NCBI GenBank assembly: GCA_032123435.1
Contig: JAQBFJ010000018.1
Span: 1 to 16,872, forward strand
Direction: 5' to 3'
Source: JAQBFJ01 sp032123435
GTDB taxonomy: Bacteria > Verrucomicrobiota > Kiritimatiellia > UBA8416 > JAQBFJ01
Length of the DNA stretch: 16,872 bases
In this document: positions 1 to 7,051 of the stretch, piece after piece
Layout of the letters: each line of letters starts with the position of its first letter
Numbering within the stretch: the first letter of the stretch is position 1
Translations under genes and position numbers: made by a program
The notes under the pieces: model-generated
The model's database searches: none
Seen by the model: the letters and a program-made list of their open reading frames with translations, nothing else
Told to the model about the DNA's origin: nothing

Positions 1-40
1 GGAAGCTACGCCGAGGCAAGCCGGGTGGGAAATGTTTCTG
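1..40. repeat. Partial intergenic repeat downstream of infA
   Basis: The sequence contains CGAGGC at 12-17 followed by GCCGGGTGG at 20-28 and, a little further on, ATGTTT. The same series occurs at 16327-16364, with 6 instead of 2 bases between the first two blocks. Both copies are intergenic. This suggests a dispersed repeat family, but with two short copies and one cut near the window edge it could be coincidence. Confidence 0.3.
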
Positions 41-63
41 CTGATTGCCAAGTAACGGCCGGG

Positions 64-285
64 TCAGTTCTTGTGGCGGTAGGTGATCCTGCCCTTGGTA
101 AGATCATAAGGTGAAATCTGAACCGTTACCTTGTCGCCCACAGTTATCCTGATAAAATGTTTTCGCATTTTCCCTGAAATGTGCGCAAGAAGCTCATGTT
201 CATTTTCCAGTTTAACTATATACATAGTAGCCGGTAAAACCTTCATTACCGTGCCACTCATCTCAATTGCATCTTCTTTGGGCAT
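64..285 (-). CDS. infA: Translation initiation factor IF-1
   Basis: This 73-residue protein is IF-1, the small OB-fold factor that binds the 30S A site during initiation together with IF-2 and IF-3. The sequence matches the family along its whole length and at its usual size: an E-x-x-GTV start, the central LLAHISGKMRK-x-x-IRI segment, then GDKVTVQISPYDL-x-KGRI-x-YR. The ATG at 285 follows a weak purine-rich stretch (GGAAAGAGAAG) that could serve as ribosome binding site. It is the last gene of the minus-strand run, 131 bp downstream of cmk. That gap may mean it has its own promoter, although I see no convincing -35/-10 pair there. The stop codon is TGA. Confidence 0.97.
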   Translation of the reverse strand: MPKEDAIEMSGTVMKVLPATMYIVKLENEHELLAHISGKMRKHFIRITVGDKVTVQISPYDLTKGRITYRHKN

Positions 286-416
286 ATATAACTTCTCTTT
301 CCAACATAGACTTTAGCTGGATCCTAACCGGGGCCATGCTTAGATACAAGCGAATTAAACAATCCTGAATACGGTTTTTACAACCCTATTGTCCAGAACA
401 TAAACAACCCTTGTCA

Positions 417-1115
417 TCACTTCCCCATTACATGAGAAACAATGAACCTTGCCGCATCTTCAATAGTCATTTCCGTAGTATCCACTATAACGGCACCTTG
501 CGCCACCTTTAACGGCGCGTTTTGCCGCGTTGCGTCTATCGTATCACGACGCTCCAGCGAGCCCTCAACATCCACCAATTTCAGATTCGAGCATTGTTCC
601 GATCCATCATCCCGGTCTAAAACCATGTCGTGAAGCTCAGCATGTCTTCGTTTTGCCCTGACTTTAAGATCAGCGTCCAGATAAAATTTGTTTTCAGCGG
701 CGGGGAAAACAACTGTGCCAATATCCCTTCCCTCAACAACAAGATTACCGAACTTCGTCATGCTCCTGAGCCATCCGACAACTTTTTCACGAACGACCGG
801 CAATACGGCCATCTGGCTAACCGCCTCGTTCACATGCTGAGATCTGATCTCATTGCCCGGCACTACACCGTCTATCCTGCAACATACAGCTTCGCACTTT
901 ACGAAAAAATCCGCTTTAATATTTTCGACGAACTGACTCAATGCCCCAGCATCGTTTATGTCCACACACATTTCCAATGCTTTCCAGGTAATGACGCGAT
1001 ACAACGCGCCTGAATCAACATAAATATATCCCATATCCTGCGCAACCCTTCTAGCTACAGTGGATTTCCCTGAAGCAGATGGTCCGTCTATTGTTGTAAT
1101 ATGGAAACATTCCAT
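417..1115 (-). CDS. cmk: Cytidylate kinase (CMP/dCMP kinase)
   Basis: Cytidylate kinase phosphorylates CMP and dCMP with ATP in pyrimidine nucleotide metabolism. The N-terminal P-loop GPSASGKST is at residues 11-19, followed by YVDSGALYR (residues 33-41), which is typical of the family. The CMP-binding VVEGRDIGTVVFP segment and the basic lid RAKRRHAEL lie further on. At 232 residues it is close to the normal length of about 225. It starts 10 bp after the aroA stop, an aroA-cmk order seen in many bacteria, and is probably translated from the same transcript. No strong Shine-Dalgarno sequence precedes the ATG at 1115, so translation may depend partly on coupling to aroA. The stop is TGA. Confidence 0.96.
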   Translation of the reverse strand: MECFHITTIDGPSASGKSTVARRVAQDMGYIYVDSGALYRVITWKALEMCVDINDAGALSQFVENIKADFFVKCEAVCCRIDGVVPGNEIRSQHVNEAVSQMAVLPVVREKVVGWLRSMTKFGNLVVEGRDIGTVVFPAAENKFYLDADLKVRAKRRHAELHDMVLDRDDGSEQCSNLKLVDVEGSLERRDTIDATRQNAPLKVAQGAVIVDTTEMTIEDAARFIVSHVMGK

Positions 1116-1125
1116 AATCTTAATT

Positions 1126-2433
1126 TCACTCTCTAACCAGTTTCTTCATGTCATCCCAAAACGCGGGATAAGATGTGTCTACACAACCAATGTTCACAAT
1201 TTTTGTTTTCTTATTGGCAAATAAAGCCAACACGGAAAATGCCATTGCAATACGATGATCCCCGAAGCTGTTTACATCCGCACCGCCTTTGATTTCAGCG
1301 CCACCTTCCACTGCTAAACCATCACACCTTTCCTCAACCGAAACACCCATCGCGGTCAAATTGGACACCATTGCTGATATTCTGTCCGTTTCCTTCACCC
1401 GCAGTTCTTCTGCATTTCTGATCGAGGTAGTTCCCTTTGCCATCGCGCCGGCAACAGCAACCAGTGGCAATTCGTCAATCAGATTGGCTATTTCATCGCC
1501 CTTAACCTCAGTACCATTCAGTGTGCCGCCCCTGACTGTAATGTCTCCTGTCGGTTCCCAATCCGAACACTTCTCAACAACTTGAACATCCGCCCCCATC
1601 CTTCGCAAAACATCAATGAAGGCCGTTCTCCTGGCATTAAGACCCACATTCTCAATCAATACACAACCATTCTCGGCAATAGCACCTGCCGTCATCCAGA
1701 ATGCAGCTGAAGAAAAATCTCCCGGTACGCACCATTCCCGTGCCGGAACAGATAACGCTTTACCGCCTGTACCGGTTACACTGATAACAGGCCCATTAAC
1801 CTGTATATTCAATTCCAGTGCCGCCAACAATTTTTCAGTATGATCCCGAGCAGGCACAGGCTCATTTACTATCGTCTCACCTTCAGCATAGAGACCGGCA
1901 AACAGTATGCACGACTTTACCTGAGCGGATGCCACAGGAAGAGTATAATTTATACCATGCAACCTGCTTCCTTTGATACGTATTGGCGCACATCCATTTT
2001 CCCCGCCAAGCTCCAACCGCCCACCCATCAATTCCAGCGGCTCTTTTATCCTGCGCATAGGACGCGAACGCAACGATGCATCACCTGTCAATTCTGAAAC
2101 AAAATCATGCCCCGCGAGAAAACCTGACAGCAATCGCATACCTGTACCGGAATTACCGAGATCCAAAGCACCTGAAGGTTTCTTGAATGTTCCGCCAACC
2201 CCATTTATCTCAATCTCATCCGGCGACCTCTTAACCTCAGCACCAAGCCGCTCAACAGCGCTTAATGTGTTAAGACAATCCTCACAACAAAGAAAATTCC
2301 TTATAACAGACCTGCCTGACCCCAGCGCCAGAAGAAGGGCTAGCCGATGAGATATACTCTTGTCGCCAGGCACTTTAATGACGCCTGAAACTGCCCGACA
2401 AGGTTCCACGATAAATGAATCATGACTCGCCAT
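1126..2433 (-). CDS. aroA: 3-phosphoshikimate 1-carboxyvinyltransferase (EPSP synthase)
   Basis: This enzyme joins shikimate-3-phosphate and phosphoenolpyruvate to form EPSP, the sixth step of the shikimate pathway. Visible motifs are VPGDKSISHR (Lys25 in this numbering), LGNSGTGMR (residues 92-100), SLRSRPMRR, the acidic DELPLVAVAGA segment, the RVKETDRI loop and FGDHRIAMAF. These form the two inside-out alpha/beta domains of the family. I place the start at 2433 (435 residues, sequence MASHDSF) because AGGAG lies 9 bases upstream. The in-frame ATG at 2463 would add ten residues of non-family sequence and deepen the overlap with the preceding gene. Even from 2433 the gene overlaps the end of the HisC-like gene by 14 bp, indicating coupled translation. 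Confidence 0.96.
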   Translation of the reverse strand: MASHDSFIVEPCRAVSGVIKVPGDKSISHRLALLLALGSGRSVIRNFLCCEDCLNTLSAVERLGAEVKRSPDEIEINGVGGTFKKPSGALDLGNSGTGMRLLSGFLAGHDFVSELTGDASLRSRPMRRIKEPLELMGGRLELGGENGCAPIRIKGSRLHGINYTLPVASAQVKSCILFAGLYAEGETIVNEPVPARDHTEKLLAALELNIQVNGPVISVTGTGGKALSVPAREWCVPGDFSSAAFWMTAGAIAENGCVLIENVGLNARRTAFIDVLRRMGADVQVVEKCSDWEPTGDITVRGGTLNGTEVKGDEIANLIDELPLVAVAGAMAKGTTSIRNAEELRVKETDRISAMVSNLTAMGVSVEERCDGLAVEGGAEIKGGADVNSFGDHRIAMAFSVLALFANKKTKIVNIGCVDTSYPAFWDDMKKLVRE

Positions 2434-3550
2434 TGGTTTGATCTCCTCTTGATTCCAAGACATGCTTTAAGGCAGACATCGTCTTCCTGTTCTCATCTGC
2501 TGTCCCAACGGTTATCCTGATATAGTCAGGCAGACCATACACATTCATGGGCCTGACTATAATACCTTTTTTCTGAAGTTCCGTGAAAACATCATGCCCA
2601 TTTCCAACTTTTACGAGTACAAAATTTACGACGGGAGGAACATAAATCAACTCCATCTCATCCAGTCTGCCGGTAACATATTCCAGCCCTGCCTTAATCA
2701 TTTTTCGCGTCTTTTCGACATGATTCTCATCACCCAGGGCAGCAATGGCCGCATACATTGCCATCGCATTAACGTTGAAAGGCTGTCTGACCCTGTTCAA
2801 TAATGCTATACATTCGTCCGGGGCGACCGCATAACCAATTCTCAGCCCGGCAAGTCCGTATGTCTTAGAAAAAGTCCGCAGGATCACGACATTCCTTCCA
2901 TCCCTAACATACTTAAGAATGTCCGGCTGTTTATCTGCATCCAGCAGTTCAACATATGCTTCGTCAAAGCACACGATAACATTGTCGGGAATTCTATCCA
3001 TGAATCTGTCTATGGCCTTACCATCTACCATTGTACTTGTCGGGTTGTTTGGATTGCTTATGAACACAATCCTGGTTTGCTCGTTAACAGCAGACAGCAT
3101 GGCATCGAGGTCATGGGTAAAATTCTTCATTGGCACCGAAATAACACTCGCGCGATAACTGGCTGCGATAAGTCTGTAAACAACAAAGGCGCGGTCGGCC
3201 ATAACTATATTTGAATCCGGCCCCAGAAAGACATGTGCAAGCAAAACTATTGCCTCATTACTGCCATTGACTGCTATAATATTGCCTGCTTTTACCTTAA
3301 GTTTTTTCGACAATGCCTCCTTGAAATAGTACGCTCCACCATCTGGATAAAGGTGCATTTTGCAGGCATGTTCTTTTATCGCCTTTACGGCTAAAGGAGA
3401 TGGCCCCAGCGCATTTTCATTGGAAGCCAGCTTAACGACGTCCAGACATTCCAGCCCGAATTCACGCGCAACCTCTTCAATCGGCCGACCAGGCTCATAA
3501 GAAACCAGATTTTTAACCCATGGAGATGCAATGTCGGTAAACTTATTCAC
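2420..3550 (-). CDS. hisC: HisC-family PLP aminotransferase (histidinol-phosphate or aromatic aminotransferase)
   Basis: This is a fold-type I PLP aminotransferase of the HisC family. Visible landmarks are ASNENALGPSP (residues 42-52), the SNPNNPT loop (165-171), the cofactor-binding Asp196 in CFDEAYVE, and the Schiff-base Lys229 in RTFSKTYGLAGLRIGYA. The C-terminal RPMNVYGLPDYIRITVGT contains the usual substrate/PLP contacts, and 376 residues is normal for the family. Strictly this family converts imidazole acetol phosphate to histidinol phosphate. Lying between chorismate mutase and aroA, with no other his gene in view, it may instead act on phenylpyruvate, 4-hydroxyphenylpyruvate or prephenate. 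This is an inference from context. The start is a GTG at 3550 that overlaps the chorismate mutase TGA (GTGA), with no clear ribosome binding site, so it is probably translationally coupled. Confidence 0.9.
   Translation of the reverse strand: MNKFTDIASPWVKNLVSYEPGRPIEEVAREFGLECLDVVKLASNENALGPSPLAVKAIKEHACKMHLYPDGGAYYFKEALSKKLKVKAGNIIAVNGSNEAIVLLAHVFLGPDSNIVMADRAFVVYRLIAASYRASVISVPMKNFTHDLDAMLSAVNEQTRIVFISNPNNPTSTMVDGKAIDRFMDRIPDNVIVCFDEAYVELLDADKQPDILKYVRDGRNVVILRTFSKTYGLAGLRIGYAVAPDECIALLNRVRQPFNVNAMAMYAAIAALGDENHVEKTRKMIKAGLEYVTGRLDEMELIYVPPVVNFVLVKVGNGHDVFTELQKKGIIVRPMNVYGLPDYIRITVGTADENRKTMSALKHVLESRGDQTNGES
2443..2447 (-). promoter_or_regulatory. Ribosome binding site that fixes the aroA start
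   Basis: AGGAG on the minus strand, 9 bases before the ATG at 2433. It lies within the coding end of the upstream HisC-like gene. It favours the shorter aroA start over the ATG at 2463. Confidence 0.75.
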
Positions 3551-3849
3551 GTTTTTTTAACTTGTTTCTGAAGGCTTGAGCATATTCTGATAATCTTTCG
3601 ATATACCCCTTTTAGTGAACAATCAGTCAGCGGACCATTATTCAATGCTTCCACTCTTTCGAGAACTTCCGACTCACGCCCATAGTCACGAATCCGCACT
3701 TTAAGATTTAGCTTCTCTTTACCAATTGCCAAAGCGATAGCGGCACGTTCATTGAGCAAACAAACCATTTTGACGTCAATCGCGTCAATTCTCTGCCTGA
3801 GCTTGTTCAATTTCACTTGATTCAGTTTTTTCACTTTTGTTTTCTTCAT
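3547..3849 (-). CDS. aroQ: Chorismate mutase, type II (AroQ)
   Basis: Chorismate mutase converts chorismate to prephenate, the branch point to phenylalanine and tyrosine. With the ATG at 3849 the protein is 100 residues, typical of a monofunctional AroQ. Compared with E. coli chorismate mutase, the active-site residues fall at the same spacing: Arg18 (R11), Arg35 (R28), Lys46 (K39), Asp55 (D48), Arg58 (R51) and Glu59 (E52), and a Gln near the C terminus can match Q88. Longer in-frame starts reach back to 3903 but would add residues outside the family and overlap scpB further. Even the chosen start overlaps scpB by 65 bp in another frame. A weak AGG lies about 10 bases upstream. It is followed directly by the HisC-like gene. 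Confidence 0.88.
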   Translation of the reverse strand: MKKTKVKKLNQVKLNKLRQRIDAIDVKMVCLLNERAAIALAIGKEKLNLKVRIRDYGRESEVLERVEALNNGPLTDCSLKGVYRKIIRICSSLQKQVKKT

Positions 3850-4501
3850 TTCCACAACCTGCATTTTGTTCTTCAGTACCGGCACTATCTTCACTAACAC
3901 CATTTTTGCGCAACTGACCGAAACGCGCGCTCAACAGCGGCCCCATTTCATCAAGAGACTTCAGATCCTTCAGGCCAAAATGTTCCAGGAATATATGACT
4001 CGTTCCATAAAGGAAAGGACGCCCCGGCAATTCACTTCGTCCAACTATACGGAGAAGCTGCATTTCAAGCAGGGACTTGACGACATGATCTATATTCACA
4101 CCGCGTATACCCTCGATTTCCGCCCTTGTTACGGGCTGACGATACGCAATAATAGCCAGTGTTTCCAAAGCCGGCCTGGAAATACGGTTGGGCTTACCCG
4201 CATCCAGAAAATATTTCAGCCATTTACCACAAACAGGATCGCTCTGCAGTTTGTAGCCGCCAGCCACTTCAGCAAGAAAAAAGCCCATATGTCGAGATTT
4301 AAGATCCTGCTTCAATTCACCGACAGCCGCCTCAATATCGGAATCCTTGACCTTGGCAAATGGAGCCGTTCCGTCCACACCCGTTTTAGCCACTTCAACA
4401 AGACAGACGCGTATTTCCTTAATAGTAACCACGCGATCACTGCCGAAAATAAGCGCACCAACAATCTGCTTCAATTCAGGAATAATGTCAGCATTCGACA
4501 T
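3785..4501 (-). CDS. scpB: Segregation and condensation protein B
   Basis: ScpB is the kite subunit of the SMC-ScpAB condensin, which compacts and separates the chromosome. It has two winged-helix domains, and the family core is visible as GALIFGSDRVVTI near the N terminus. It continues through ISRPALETLAIIAYRQPVTRAEIEGIRGVN (the most conserved part) and GRSELPGRPFLYGTSHIFLEHFGLKDLKSL. At 238 residues it is slightly long because of an acidic tail after ARFGQL that is rich in Glu, Ser, Thr and Asn. The gene region for that tail overlaps the start of chorismate mutase in another frame. A strong GGGGGGAG lies about 9 bases before the ATG at 4501. The start overlaps the end of scpA by 14 bp. No smc gene lies in the window. 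Confidence 0.95.
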   Translation of the reverse strand: MSNADIIPELKQIVGALIFGSDRVVTIKEIRVCLVEVAKTGVDGTAPFAKVKDSDIEAAVGELKQDLKSRHMGFFLAEVAGGYKLQSDPVCGKWLKYFLDAGKPNRISRPALETLAIIAYRQPVTRAEIEGIRGVNIDHVVKSLLEMQLLRIVGRSELPGRPFLYGTSHIFLEHFGLKDLKSLDEMGPLLSARFGQLRKNGVSEDSAGTEEQNAGCGNEENKSEKTESSEIEQAQAEN

Positions 4502-5294
4502 TTTCTACTTCTCCCCCCTTCCCAATATCTCGCACCACCAAATTTGACGACAATTGATCATTACAATTGTCTTCGACGTTAATTATAATTATATCACCAA
4601 AATGATGCTCCTGTCTTATGCGTACCTGACGCAGACGAATCAATTCAAGCAAAGCAAGAAATGTACAGACTATTTCCTGACGCGCCGTTGAATTTCCAAA
4701 AAGACCGGAAAAGGTCACATTTTTCTTGTTGTTCACCAGCTTAAGAATCATATCAATTTTATCTACAACAGTAAAATGCTCGCCGATAATTTCGCATATC
4801 TCTTCCGGCCTGGCCTTTTTCAACACATCATTAAACGCCGTAATCAAATCGAACAGACTGACATCCTGCAGAATAATACCCGGATCATCAGGCTCAAGCA
4901 GAATTTCATTGTCACCAAGATCAAATATATTCTCCTGATTCAACTCTCTTTCCTGCAAAAGAAGGGCCGCATCCTTGAATTTCTTGTACTCAACAAGCTG
5001 TCTTACCAGATCCCACCTCGGATCATCCTCTTCTTCATCAATTTCTTCCCGATCCTCAACCGGCAGGAGCATCCTGCTTTTTATCATCATCAGAGTTGCA
5101 GCCATCACAATAAACTCACCAGCTATATTCAAATCCAGCATCCGCATAAGATTAAGATATTCCATGTATTGAGTGGTTATTTTTTCTATGGGAATATTGT
5201 AAATATCCACTTCTTCCTTCTTGATCAAATACAGCAGGAGATCTAACGGTCCTTCAAATACTTCTAATTCAACTTTATATTCATCCTGACCCAT
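4488..5294 (-). CDS. scpA: Segregation and condensation protein A
   Basis: ScpA is the kleisin subunit that bridges the SMC heads and binds ScpB. The diagnostic N-terminal segment VFEGPLDLLLYLIKKEEVDIYNIPI is present, followed by EFIVMAATLMMIKSRMLLP and an acidic linker (EEIDEEEDD). At the C terminus a winged-helix-like portion contains VCTFLALLELIRLRQVRIRQE, the ScpA C-terminal signature. I place the start at 5294 (268 residues, MGQDEYKV) because AGGGAAGG lies 9 bases upstream. The open frame extends to 5390, but that would overlap trpS and add an Arg/Trp-rich sequence with no family counterpart. The gene begins 22 bp after the trpS stop and runs 14 bp into scpB. Confidence 0.95.
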   Translation of the reverse strand: MGQDEYKVELEVFEGPLDLLLYLIKKEEVDIYNIPIEKITTQYMEYLNLMRMLDLNIAGEFIVMAATLMMIKSRMLLPVEDREEIDEEEDDPRWDLVRQLVEYKKFKDAALLLQERELNQENIFDLGDNEILLEPDDPGIILQDVSLFDLITAFNDVLKKARPEEICEIIGEHFTVVDKIDMILKLVNNKKNVTFSGLFGNSTARQEIVCTFLALLELIRLRQVRIRQEHHFGDIIIINVEDNCNDQLSSNLVVRDIGKGGEVENVEC

Positions 5295-5303
5295 AACTGA
5301 AAA

Positions 5304-5311
5304 CCTTCCCT
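5304..5311 (-). promoter_or_regulatory. Ribosome binding site that fixes the scpA start
   Basis: AGGGAAGG on the minus strand, 9 bases before the ATG at 5294. It sits in the short gap between trpS and scpA and supports the shorter scpA start. Confidence 0.75.
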
Positions 5312-5316
5312 GTTTA

Positions 5317-6279
5317 CTAATCCAATCCCATCGCTTTTCTGGCCGAAGCCAAAGTGCGGCACGCTTCAGATTTCGCCCGCGCCGCGCCACTCGTCAGCAC
5401 ATCTTGAACATAACCCAGGTTCTTCTGCAATTTTTCACGTTCCACCCTGAACGGCTCGAAATAACGCCACATTATTTCAAACAATGCCTTCTTGGCATCG
5501 CCATATCCGAAACCACCTTTTGTGTAACGTTCTTCCATTTCCATACGTTCATTCTCACTTGCGAAAAGCCGATAAAGAGCAAACACACTGCAGGTCCCGG
5601 GCGTCTTCTGTTCTTCAAGTGTTTTGCTGTCAGTCACTATGCGCATCATGCGCGAACGTGTATCATTTTCACTTCCGAATATTTCAATGTGATTGTTATA
5701 CGACTTCGACATCTTCTGTCCATCCAGACCAGGCACCGAAGCAACATCATCCCTGATAGACGGTTCGGGCACAGTAAAGACATTGCCATATTGATTGTTA
5801 AATTTCATGGCAATATCACGAGTCACTTCCACATGCTGTTTTTGATCCTTACCCACAGGAACAATTTGTGATTGATACGCAAGTATATCAGCAGCCATCA
5901 AAACAGGGTACGAGAAAAGACCGTGATTCGGCGTCAACCCTTTTGCAATCTTATCCTTATATGAATGACATCGTTCCAGTAATCCCATCGGCGTGACTAC
6001 GGATAAAAGCCATGTCAATTCAGTCACTTCAGGAACATCGCTTTGACGAAACAAAACCGCACGTTCAGGATCAAGTCCGCATGCCATTAAATCAAGTGCA
6101 ACATTTAAAGTATTCTGCCGGAGCAGGTCAGGATCAGAAACACTGGTCAACGCATGATAATTGGCAATGAAGATAAAAGCCTCACCTTGATCCTGAATTT
6201 CTATCACAGGCTTCATCATTCCGAAATAGTTACCCAGATGAAGATTACCTGATGGTTGTATTCCTGATAGTATTCTCAT
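5317..6279 (-). CDS. trpS: Tryptophan--tRNA ligase
   Basis: TrpS is the class I aminoacyl-tRNA synthetase that charges tRNA-Trp. The protein from the ATG at 6279 is 320 residues, normal for bacterial TrpS. It opens with MRILSGIQPSGNLHLGNYFG, which contains the HIGH-type ATP-binding signature. The tRNA/tryptophan-binding region with LTWLLSVVTPMGLLERCHSYKDK follows, then the second signature GQKMSKSYNN and a C-terminal helical domain. An open frame reaches 6306, but AAGGA lies 7 bases before 6279, so I use the shorter start. It is the first gene of the minus-strand run trpS-scpA-scpB-chorismate mutase-hisC-aroA-cmk. A trpS-scpA-scpB order is found in several bacterial phyla. The stop is TAG. 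Confidence 0.97.
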   Translation of the reverse strand: MRILSGIQPSGNLHLGNYFGMMKPVIEIQDQGEAFIFIANYHALTSVSDPDLLRQNTLNVALDLMACGLDPERAVLFRQSDVPEVTELTWLLSVVTPMGLLERCHSYKDKIAKGLTPNHGLFSYPVLMAADILAYQSQIVPVGKDQKQHVEVTRDIAMKFNNQYGNVFTVPEPSIRDDVASVPGLDGQKMSKSYNNHIEIFGSENDTRSRMMRIVTDSKTLEEQKTPGTCSVFALYRLFASENERMEMEERYTKGGFGYGDAKKALFEIMWRYFEPFRVEREKLQKNLGYVQDVLTSGAARAKSEACRTLASARKAMGLD

Positions 6280-6286
6280 CGTCTTT

Positions 6287-6291
6287 TCCTT
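6287..6291 (-). promoter_or_regulatory. Ribosome binding site that fixes the trpS start
   Basis: AAGGA on the minus strand, 7 bases before the ATG at 6279. It supports this start rather than the in-frame ATG at 6306. Confidence 0.7.
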
Positions 6292-6372
6292 GTGATGATC
6301 TCCCATGTGAAAGCCGTACGATACAGAAGGAATTTATATTTATCAAGCTCACAGCAATAAAGCTTTAACGCA

Positions 6373-6401
6373 AAAATATATATAGATTTGCAACAGGTCA
6401 A
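6373..6401 (-). promoter_or_regulatory. Possible promoter of the trpS-cmk gene run
   Basis: On the minus strand TTGACC (6396-6401) is followed after 17 bases by TATTTT (6373-6378). The surrounding AT-rich stretch offers other -10 registers such as TATATT. A start of transcription here would leave a leader of roughly 90 bases before trpS. Confidence 0.35.
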
Positions 6402-6418
6402 CATTCCTGCCAGAGTCC

Positions 6419-6447
6419 TTGTTTAATATCATGATTTCCGTTATAAT
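6419..6447 (+). promoter_or_regulatory. Promoter of the Mut7-C gene
   Basis: TTGTTT (6419-6424), 17 bases, then a perfect TATAAT (6442-6447). Transcription would be expected to start near 6454, only about 5 bases before the ATG at 6459, giving a very short leader. Confidence 0.5.
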
Positions 6448-6458
6448 ACAGGCACAAA

Positions 6459-6944
6459 ATGGAACTCGCACCCCATAAATATTCATTTCTCATAGACCAT
6501 ATGCTCATCAAATTGGGCAACTACCTCCGTATATTAGGATACGATGCGCAATGGGATACAACATTGCGAACACACGAGTTGATCCTGCTGGCAAATGTTC
6601 AAAACCGCATATTCATTACACGAAATACCAGATTGGCACATCAATACCCTGCGGTCAATCACGCGTTAATATTACGTTCCTCAAACCCGGTAGAACAGCT
6701 CATGGAAATCATATCAGAAATGCAGTTAGACACGAAAAGTTTCCTGTTCTCCAAATGTGTAAAATGCAATGTAATGCTTGATATAGTGTCCGATAAAAAA
6801 CAAATAGCTTCCAAAGTACATCCAAATGTATACAACCGTTACGAAACTTTTTACACATGCCCTGAATGCAGTACAGTTTTCTGGAAAGGCGGTCATGTGC
6901 GTAATACATGCAGAAAACTTGGAATATCAACCCCATCCGATTGA
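6459..6944 (+). CDS. Mut7-C family PIN-like nuclease domain protein with zinc ribbon
   Basis: This 161-residue protein matches the stand-alone bacterial Mut7-C family, a PIN-like RNase domain joined to a C-terminal zinc ribbon. The first half carries FLIDHMLIKLGNYLRILGYDA with the conserved Asp13, then RTHELILLA and the IFITRNTRLA strand-turn. The second half has the zinc ribbon cysteines Cys100/Cys103 and Cys134/Cys137 and the family ending FWKGGHVRN. At the position where the family usually has TRD, this protein has TRN (Asn56), so one expected acidic residue is missing and activity may be altered. It is transcribed away from trpS. The cellular role of this family is poorly defined, and RNA turnover or tRNA/rRNA processing is only an inference from the fold. 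An AGG 7 bases before the ATG is a weak ribosome binding site. Confidence 0.88.
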   Translation: MELAPHKYSFLIDHMLIKLGNYLRILGYDAQWDTTLRTHELILLANVQNRIFITRNTRLAHQYPAVNHALILRSSNPVEQLMEIISEMQLDTKSFLFSKCVKCNVMLDIVSDKKQIASKVHPNVYNRYETFYTCPECSTVFWKGGHVRNTCRKLGISTPSD

Positions 6945-6980
6945 ATCAGGGAAAAGAAATGCATATACACCCTCTTTAAC

Positions 6981-7009
6981 TTGAACGACAGCAGGTTAAA
7001 TCATATAAT
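6981..7009 (+). promoter_or_regulatory. Promoter of the PEP-CTERM/exosortase unit
   Basis: TTGAAC (6981-6986), a 17-base spacer, then a perfect TATAAT (7004-7009). The expected transcription start near 7016 leaves a leader of about 36 bases before the ATG at 7052. Confidence 0.6.
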
Positions 7010-7051
7010 AATGGCAGATTGGTTATGGTCTGTTTATTTGGCGGTATATAA

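Noticed and set aside
286..416. tRNA or small RNA gene between infA and cmk
   Set aside because: There is no cloverleaf, no T-loop consensus and no strong hairpin. Two copies of AGGGTTGT are the only visible structure.
3866..4582. A 238-codon open frame on the plus strand opposite scpB
   Set aside because: It lies wholly antisense to scpB and scpA, which match known families in full. The translation shows no recognisable domain and no ribosome binding site.
4776..5246. A 156-codon plus-strand frame opposite scpA
   Set aside because: It is antisense to the conserved kleisin gene and has a low-complexity translation.
6945..6985. Intrinsic terminator after the Mut7-C gene
   Set aside because: Only a 4-bp AGGG/CCCT stem is present with a long loop and no T-run.
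7010..7040. Possible sigma-54 (-24/-12) promoter before the PEP-CTERM gene, as in some PEP-CTERM systems
   Set aside because: A TGGCAG occurs at about 7013, but the GC at the -12 position with correct spacing is missing. The -35/-10 pair at 6981-7009 explains transcription better.
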